Shown here one piece after another: positions 57,910 to 64,000 of a DNA stretch of 64,000 nt. A model generated the notes under the pieces. It was given only the letters and a program-made list of their open reading frames with translations, ran no database searches and was not told where the DNA came from. The position numbers and the translations under genes are program-made. The stretch's first letter is position 1. Each line of letters opens with the position of its first letter. Source of the DNA: Ceraceosorus guamensis (Eukaryota; Basidiomycota; Exobasidiomycetes; Ceraceosorales; Ceraceosoraceae); NCBI RefSeq assembly GCF_003144195.1, contig NW_020290017.1, positions 1 to 64,000 of the forward strand. Reading direction: 5' to 3'.

Positions 57910-60900
57910 ATGATAGTGGTGGATCAACTGGGGGCGGTGCTCTCTGCCTTACGCCATGCAATTTGGTATTGGTATTGTGCGATATGGCGAACGTGGACCG
58001 CAATGATCTTGCTGGCTGCGCCAGGTGAGTGTCTGCACGGATCTGGGGTACCGAGGAGCTGGAGTCGCTCCAAAATGTGTGCGACAAGAAAGCGCCTGCA
58101 AAGAGAGAAGCCGTTCTCGTGTAGCAGCTTGTTGATCGCCTGCGCCTCCTTCATAGTGACCATCCTCTGCTGCACGCTGCTCTACCTTATGGTCTCGACC
58201 GGATCATCTAGACAGATTGCCTCCCTCTACGAATTCAACGAAGGCTTATCCAACATGAATGAGGCGGAATTTGAGCTGGAGTCGGACGAGTACGAGTACG
58301 AGGAAGATTCAGACGCCGAGCCTTCGAACGGCAAGCGGCCTCTGAGGCGCGCGTACAAGTTTGGAAGCAACGACAGCGTGATTCGCAGGCGCAGTAGTCA
58401 GGTTCGCATCACCAGCAATGACCCTCGCTCTAGACTGTGCATCTCTCCGATACACCTCGACTTGGATGAGCGGGGCAGAAGCGGTGCGATGACACTTGGC
58501 TCCATGCATAGGGAAAATGGATCCCCTCACCAGAGAGGGAGGCGCGAGTCTGGAAGATTGGATCCCCACGCAGCAGCGCAAGCCCTGGCACGCTCGCCAA
58601 ACGGCGAAAGCCCTTCCACCGGGGGAGACAATAGCGCCACCTCGTCCAGGAGGTCGTCCGTATACGGTACTGACGACGGCTCCTCTACCACGTTTGCGGC
58701 GGCTGCAGCTGCTGCTGCTCTCGGTGTCCCACCAGCATCACATGCGCCATTGCAGACTTCGGCGGCGAGCGCAGAGGTTCCAACTCCATCCTCTACTGGG
58801 CCTGAGCGACCGCCGAGGCTGCGGCCCGTGGCGTCAGACGGGTCGTTCAAAGGGAACCCTTTGACTACACCTACACTTCTGAATGATTCGAACCTCGACG
58901 AACCTAGATCTAGCGATGAGAGCGGACCGCTTTCACCCGACTTGCTTTCACCTTCTAGCTCTGCTGCTGGCTCGTTTGCATCCTTGTCAGACGTTTCGAG
59001 CGTGTCGCTCAGCGGCGACGAGCGAAGTCGACCCAGCAGTAGCACTGGACATGGTGGCGCGAGTAGCAGAGGGCATGGAAGGAGACGACCCGCCCCTGCT
59101 GGGCCGCCGCCCATCCTAAAGCGCGAGCCGGAGATTTATGCAGGACTACCCCTCGTGCGTTCCCCAGCAGAGGCAGGCCTGTACCCCAACAGTCAGGGAT
59201 CTTTCAGTGCTGACTGGGATCGGGACTCACTCCGAGACTCGCCGCTGAGTTTCCCTGGGCGCGGAACTGACCCTGGGCCCTGGCCGTTTGAGGGGTCGTC
59301 TTCAGCTGCCGCTTACCTTGACAATGAAGCACAAAGCACGCGAGCTCCCTTCGAGAATTCTCAGTGGAGCACCTCGAATTCGAGCTTGCCTCCGGGTGCT
59401 GGCTTTGGTGAAGCAGCTCTCAGACCGCCACCACTGCCAAGATTGGGCAGCATGACGTTAGCACAGATCAGATCCGCATGGCCTACAAGTCGCAGAAACA
59501 AGCACATTCGGCTGACAGAGCCGGACTGGACTGCTTTCGCAGACTGCCACGATCGAGCGAAGGAACGCCTCGAGACGGCATCCCATGTCGCCTCACACCC
59601 GGATCCTCGATCGCTGTGGTACGTCGGACCGCGCGATGAAGAGCATGCGCACTGGGCTGCGGACGACGGAGCGACATTGCAAGATCCTAGGGCGTGGGAA
59701 AAGCACGAGTTCTGGTTTGAGCGTTTCACGCAAAGCACAGCCGCTGCTGGAAGAGACTGGGACTGGCGCAAAAGGCGAGCGAGAAGACAAGCACAACGTG
59801 CGAAAGAGTTGGGCTCCAGCGCGTCGACGACGAGCTTGCCCAGTGATCTCCCTACGGACAGCCTGCAACCGCCTGCACCTCGTTCAGCTGAAGCCTCCAC
59901 TGCGGCGATCGACAAGCCTCTGCCCTCTGCTCCTACTCGATCCTCATCAGCACCAGTCATTTCAAGTCCTTCGTCTCCGCGGAAGCCAAGCCATCACGTC
60001 GGTCTCACCGATGTGCAGCTTCAACTTCAGCGGCAAGCGCATTCCGAGCGCGTCAGCAAGGTTCGCTCGCCTCCTGCTTCTCCTCTCATTTCTTTTGATG
60101 AGGCCGAGAAGAGCTCGCTACCGAGCATCAAAATCGGTCAAAATGGCGAGGCGATTGGCTTTGGCGATGAAGAGGACGACAGGGGCGACGCTTCTTCGCC
60201 TCTTGGTCGTGCTCTCAAATCTTTGCGGAGCGGCAGCTTCACAGGAAGCCAAACGTCCAGTCCTACGCGTGCAGAATTTGCCTTTGCCGGTGATACAGAC
60301 GCCACGGAACAAAGCGCCAAACAAAGCGTCCTGGCTTCGCGTGCCCCTTACATGGATCGCAACGCTTCGCTGCCCAAGCCCAAACGATCTCGAGCTTCCT
60401 TGCCACCAGTGGGAATCTCACCTCCAGTTATGCCAAAATCCGAATCAGACCTGTCGGGCCGATCAAAAATCCGCAACAGTATGCGCAAGGCGTTGCGGAA
60501 GCCGATGCCCGACCCATTTGCTCCCCTTGCTCTCATGGATGCCACTGAGGCGCAAGGCGCGCCCAGACGACCTCGAAGGGCATCCGAGGCGGATAGGCCT
60601 CGGCCTAATGTAGAGGTGCCATCACCAACGGGCAGATGGAGCAGTCTCACTCCACGCCAGCGCCTCGACAGCCTTCGCAACCTCAAAGCAAAACCGAATC
60701 GACCGCCACCCAGTGCCGTGGCTCCGGTCCCAGCTCAAGACACCTCCACCGAATCCTCTTCGCTCGAGGCAGTCGCTGATCCAAGCACCGCTTGGCTCTT
60801 GGCAGAAGCCGACAGGATCGGGGATGACTCGGATGACAACGTGCCCTTGGCCAAGAGTCTCTCGAGGCAATCAAAGCACGCCGCGTCGCCTCTTATTCCA

Positions 60901-61953
60901 GAGCGAGAGCTTGCAATTTCTACGCGACCTTTGCCCAAAAGTGGCAGCTTGCGCGGCGCGCTGAGCTTGCCATCGAATTCTCCAGCTACTCCCAGCACAC
61001 CAGACGCTGCCCCGTGGGCCGACCTGGGCTTCGCGACGACAATCGAGCGACGTGGTCCCTTGCAACAGATGTGGAGCAGTGCCGATGCTTACGGGCTTCG
61101 GGCTGGGACTGACTATGGTCAAGATTCTATGGATGACTACGACACCAGCACTCAGCCCATCGCCAAATCAGCGCGACAGTCGCGCAGATTCAGCGGTCAA
61201 GCTGCCATGGCTCCTGGAGGAGCGGTCACCATTGGTAGCATGGCATCGGCAGAAAAGGTGTCCTCCCCCCTCAAGAAAGAGCCCAAGAACCCTCCCGTTG
61301 CAAAAGTCGTCACTAGAGGTACTCGCAGCGGCTCGTTACGGAGGCTGGACAGCGCGGGGGGCGATAGCAACAATACCAGCATCGACAGTAGCTCATCGAC
61401 GGGCAAGCAACTCGCGGCGCTCAACGCTGCGAGCAAGCACCGCCATGCTCAGACCAATCCACCGCTTGATCCGCCTCACATTGAGATCAAGGCGCCCGTG
61501 GGTAGCCGCAAGGGCATCTTGTCGGGCACTTCTAGCGCCACTGGTGATGTCAGCTTGGCTGCAAGGACCAGAGGAGCTCGCCGCCCATCCTTGCGAAAGG
61601 CAGCCGCCGAAGCCCAGTCGCCCAGACCAGCACCTACGATGCAGCCAGAGCCAGCGCCTTTTGCCATGGCCCGACGCGCCAGGTCAGCCAGTATCAGTTC
61701 CCGAAGCAGCGGTCACAGCTCTGGAAGAGGCAGCTCGTTAGGTGCCCCGAACGGCATGTCAGGAAGCGTCGATTCTACAAGTCTCAATCGGCGAGCTTCT
61801 AGGGCTTCGGGATCGACCGGCCGCGTTGGGAGCATGGTGGGAGTGCCCGAGCAAGGCGAAAGTGTGGATCACGAAGACCTCGATCACTTGAGCTTTTCTG
61901 CCGATTACGCGACGCAATGGCGCAGACAGACTGCCGCTGCTGGAGGCGCTTAG
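57910..61953 (+). CDS. Large, mostly disordered protein with a possible N-terminal membrane segment, 1347 aa
   Basis: One uninterrupted frame of 1347 codons; I do not recognise a family. If the ATG at 57910 is used, the first 110 residues hold a Trp-rich hydrophobic stretch (IWYWYCAIWRTWTAMILLAA) and a second one (SSLLIACASFIVTILCCTLLY) that could be a signal anchor. An acidic Tyr/Glu/Asp block follows at about residues 115-140 (FELESDEYEYEEDSD), then RAYKFGSNDSVIRRRSS. Most of the rest is Ser/Pro/Arg/Ala-rich, with many RxxS-type sites and a poly-Ala run. A short structured-looking island at about residues 520-640 (SMTLAQIRSAWPTSRRNKHI, LTEPDWTAFADCHDRAKERL, WEKHEFWFERFTQS) is the best candidate domain. 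A GTGAGT at 58025 looks like a donor, but no acceptor keeps frame, so no intron is proposed. True start is uncertain (57910 or 58075). Confidence 0.75.
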   Translation: MIVVDQLGAVLSALRHAIWYWYCAIWRTWTAMILLAAPGECLHGSGVPRSWSRSKMCATRKRLQREKPFSCSSLLIACASFIVTILCCTLLYLMVSTGSSRQIASLYEFNEGLSNMNEAEFELESDEYEYEEDSDAEPSNGKRPLRRAYKFGSNDSVIRRRSSQVRITSNDPRSRLCISPIHLDLDERGRSGAMTLGSMHRENGSPHQRGRRESGRLDPHAAAQALARSPNGESPSTGGDNSATSSRRSSVYGTDDGSSTTFAAAAAAAALGVPPASHAPLQTSAASAEVPTPSSTGPERPPRLRPVASDGSFKGNPLTTPTLLNDSNLDEPRSSDESGPLSPDLLSPSSSAAGSFASLSDVSSVSLSGDERSRPSSSTGHGGASSRGHGRRRPAPAGPPPILKREPEIYAGLPLVRSPAEAGLYPNSQGSFSADWDRDSLRDSPLSFPGRGTDPGPWPFEGSSSAAAYLDNEAQSTRAPFENSQWSTSNSSLPPGAGFGEAALRPPPLPRLGSMTLAQIRSAWPTSRRNKHIRLTEPDWTAFADCHDRAKERLETASHVASHPDPRSLWYVGPRDEEHAHWAADDGATLQDPRAWEKHEFWFERFTQSTAAAGRDWDWRKRRARRQAQRAKELGSSASTTSLPSDLPTDSLQPPAPRSAEASTAAIDKPLPSAPTRSSSAPVISSPSSPRKPSHHVGLTDVQLQLQRQAHSERVSKVRSPPASPLISFDEAEKSSLPSIKIGQNGEAIGFGDEEDDRGDASSPLGRALKSLRSGSFTGSQTSSPTRAEFAFAGDTDATEQSAKQSVLASRAPYMDRNASLPKPKRSRASLPPVGISPPVMPKSESDLSGRSKIRNSMRKALRKPMPDPFAPLALMDATEAQGAPRRPRRASEADRPRPNVEVPSPTGRWSSLTPRQRLDSLRNLKAKPNRPPPSAVAPVPAQDTSTESSSLEAVADPSTAWLLAEADRIGDDSDDNVPLAKSLSRQSKHAASPLIPERELAISTRPLPKSGSLRGALSLPSNSPATPSTPDAAPWADLGFATTIERRGPLQQMWSSADAYGLRAGTDYGQDSMDDYDTSTQPIAKSARQSRRFSGQAAMAPGGAVTIGSMASAEKVSSPLKKEPKNPPVAKVVTRGTRSGSLRRLDSAGGDSNNTSIDSSSSTGKQLAALNAASKHRHAQTNPPLDPPHIEIKAPVGSRKGILSGTSSATGDVSLAARTRGARRPSLRKAAAEAQSPRPAPTMQPEPAPFAMARRARSASISSRSSGHSSGRGSSLGAPNGMSGSVDSTSLNRRASRASGSTGRVGSMVGVPEQGESVDHEDLDHLSFSADYATQWRRQTAAAGGA

Positions 61954-64000
61954 CAATCGTGACATTCAGACATCCATGTGGTCGAATGACGACTTGCCAA
62001 ACAACAACTCGACGTGATGCTCTCAGAACAATTTGTCTAGGCAAAGCCGAAGAAACCGAAGCCCGGCCGTGGTTGTTCCCTCTCACCAAGAATTGCGGAA
62101 CAGCCGCAATTCGTGACACAACTCAGCACACATACCCTCATAGATCACTTGGCCCTGTACGAGTGACCGCGCAGGTGGCACATCTACACGATGTGTGCTT
62201 TGCAGCACCATTTTCGTACACACAATCTCACACATTCTTTACCTCGTTTCCCTGCACCGGGCTTCTTTGCCCACCACACTCACTTTGCCTCTTCTGTGCT
62301 GCGCCGTTGCGCATGCTAGCTCCACATCTTCAATGTCACAATCGCAATCAGAATGCTTTGTTTGTCCACACATCTTCCATGGCGCGCGTCAACGTTCGAC
62401 TGGCAAAGGGGGAAGCAAAAGTCGCCGTCGATAGGACGAAGACAAGGAGGTGATTGGTTGCGCGGTGCTTGAAGCCCGTACTTGCTGCGTGGGCCCACTT
62501 CGTACCCCTGTACGCCGTCCCCTTGCGGTTAAAGCAGCTAGGTGGATCGTCGACCGAGCAGAGCACGCGGCCGAGGCCGAGTGCAAACTCAATCGACCCT
62601 TCACCCGGTGCCATTTTCGGCGACTTGCAACACGGACGACCACGAATGACCCTTGAAAAGCTTTGCACCACCTGGGGGTCTCTGATTAGAACGTCTGCTG
62701 TGGTCGAACATCCTTGCATGAGCAGGGAATCCTCTGCTCCATGATGACTGATTGAATTTCGCACTCTCCACCTTTCCACATCCCACCGTACCAATTGTGT
62801 ACCGTGGTCCGAAGGCTCTCTGCCGCTGATTTAGGAACTTTCAGCAGCTGCAAGGTGGTGCAAGGAGGACGCTTCAGCTTCGGTCAGCGCAGCTAGGGTT
62901 CACGACTCGGAGCAGCAGGACAACATATTGCAGCGAAGCGTCTTGCCGCGTGTATATGTATCGCTGCACGACGCGATGACCTCGCGCGTGCCCGCCCGTA
63001 TGAGCGTGCGGCATGGACGACTCGCACGCGAGAGGCTGCGCGCTGATGCCGCCATGCCGGCATGGCCACCCCGCGCGCGGAGAGCGTGCAGCCCGACTCA
63101 CACGAGCAAGCATCCTTGCACGTTTGGAAACCACTCACGCACTCACACCCATGCACCAGTCAGCTATAGTGCACGCATGGATGTCAGGGCACACAACGCG
63201 ATGCGGAGCAGCTCTAGGTCAGACCAACCAACACCTGCTGTCCTCGACGCGTATGCCCCTGCGTCGCGTGCGTGCTTTTTGAATGCAAGGAGTCAAACTC
63301 TCGGGTCCATGCAACCGATGGGCCCGGGGAGCGAACGAGACTAGCTGTACCGATTCGTGATTGTGCTTGACTGAGTCGACTGCCACGGGGGCTGCGTATA
63401 TCCGCACATTTGAATGCGCAAGCAGATCCCAAATGCTGTCAATCACCAGCATGCATGCAATCACGAATCGAATGTGGACGACGCACGAAGGAGCATTCGT
63501 CACTTGGTATGTACCGCCGCGCCTCCTCCGCGGGCAAAGGACAGCAGCGCAGCGACAGTCACAGTGACAGCATCAGCATCAGCGTCAGCGCTCACAGCAC
63601 AGCACCGCACGGCACGACTTGGTTTGAACAAAGTTTGCGGAAATTCACCATTCGATTCCCACTGCACCCCATTTGCCACACTTGCATCGTCAAGCACGAA
63701 TATACATGTCGAAGCTTCGATCTGCATGTATGCTAGCTCTGCTACTGTACTGCCGCGTCAATCCCTCCATGCAGCGCCACTTTTGGCTTTGCTTGCTTGC
63801 CTTTGACTGGTCCAGCAGCTGCTGCTGTCGGAGTGAAATGATGATTTTCTCACACCCATTGAACCTGTCACACGCGCACATGCCGCGGTAAACAGAGCGT
63901 GGGACTGCATGCAGTCAAAGTATAGGGTCGCACGAGCATAGGAACCCTCAAAGCAGCCCCGTGCATCGTGTGCGCCTCGGCCTCGACCCCAGTTTGAGCA
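61954..64000. other. 2-kb region without a supported gene
   Basis: It starts with the 3' flank of the preceding gene, which includes a 9-bp perfect hairpin at 62090-62112. Beyond it are short frames on both strands with no family resemblance, a run of CAGTGACAG/CATCAGC words near 63555-63595, and TATA-like AT stretches. A gene crossing the right edge cannot be excluded. Confidence 0.45.
62090..62112. repeat. 9-bp perfect hairpin downstream of the 57910-61953 gene
   Basis: GAATTGCGG (62090-62098) and CCGCAATTC (62104-62112) pair perfectly around AACAG, 137 bp after the stop codon. It could be a structured 3'-UTR element of the upstream gene; this is inference from position. Confidence 0.65.

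Noticed and set aside
58025-58215. Intron in the 57910 gene from a strong GTGAGT donor to the CTAGACAG acceptor
   Set aside because: The join breaks the frame, and no other acceptor in the interval was seen to keep it, so the unspliced frame is retained.
61917-62794. Overlapping frames on both strands downstream of 61953, including a possible small protein ending ARVNVRLAKGEAKVAVD
   Set aside because: Isolated short frames with no family resemblance and no splice structure.
1-64000. Search for transposons, virus-derived elements, CRISPR arrays and rRNA
   Set aside because: No reverse transcriptase, transposase, integrase or capsid-like frames, no long terminal repeats and no repeat-spacer array were seen.

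Overview
This is nuclear DNA of a basidiomycete fungus, most likely a smut-lineage fungus (Ustilaginomycotina). Genes are GC-rich and dense, introns are short (mostly 60-125 nt) with GTGAGT-type donors and YAG acceptors, and several proteins belong to basidiomycete families. All gene models here were spliced by hand from the sequence. Every exon phase was checked and every multi-exon model adds up to a whole number of codons. I saw no virus-like element, transposon, CRISPR array, rRNA or convincing tRNA.

The most striking locus is at 2.7-7.65 kb. The mitochondrial glycine decarboxylase P-protein, normally one chain of about 1000 residues in eukaryotes, is encoded by two separate divergent genes. 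The plus-strand gene (6264-7649) encodes the N-terminal part and stops right after the conserved REQHIRR motif. The minus-strand gene (5284-2721) has its own mitochondrial presequence and resumes at the next conserved motif ([18 protein letters not shown]), continuing through the PLP-lysine motif to the normal C-terminus. The halves share a 979-bp divergent promoter. The arrangement resembles bacterial GcvPA/GcvPB, but the cut lies roughly 100 residues earlier, so it looks like an independent gene fission.

Layout: 0-2.7 kb, one small coiled-coil protein; 2.7-7.65 kb, split P-protein; 7.65-10.97 kb, no recognisable gene; 10.97-13.25 kb, uncharacterised basidiomycete-family protein; 13.7-16.35 kb, divergent ribosomal protein genes eS17 and uS8; 17.1-20.8 kb, large alpha/beta-hydrolase-like protein; 20.8-24.0 kb, gene-free; 24.0-27.8 kb, API5-like HEAT protein converging on a thiol methyltransferase; 28.3-32.9 kb, Sfi1-type centrin-binding protein; 33.4-38.1 kb, small membrane protein and secreted/anchored alpha/beta hydrolase; 38.3-39.7 kb, SDR of the NADP-mannitol dehydrogenase type; 41.2-43.4 kb, IQM-like calmodulin-binding protein; 43.7-51.6 kb, a compact run: GNAT acetyltransferase, Dap1-type heme protein, Gfo/Idh/MocA oxidoreductase, Mgr3-like mitochondrial TPR protein, nuclear peroxiredoxin Dot5; 53.3-53.8 kb, mitoribosomal Mrp10; 57.9-61.95 kb, long disordered protein with one possible membrane segment; the rest is gene-poor.

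The genes do not form one pathway. Mitochondrial functions recur (P-protein halves, Mgr3-like, Mrp10). Neighbours are mostly divergent or convergent pairs, with convergent ends as little as 83 bp apart. Intergenic DNA carries a recurrent AATCGTGAATC-like motif and small hairpins with CACG and ACTACTA words.
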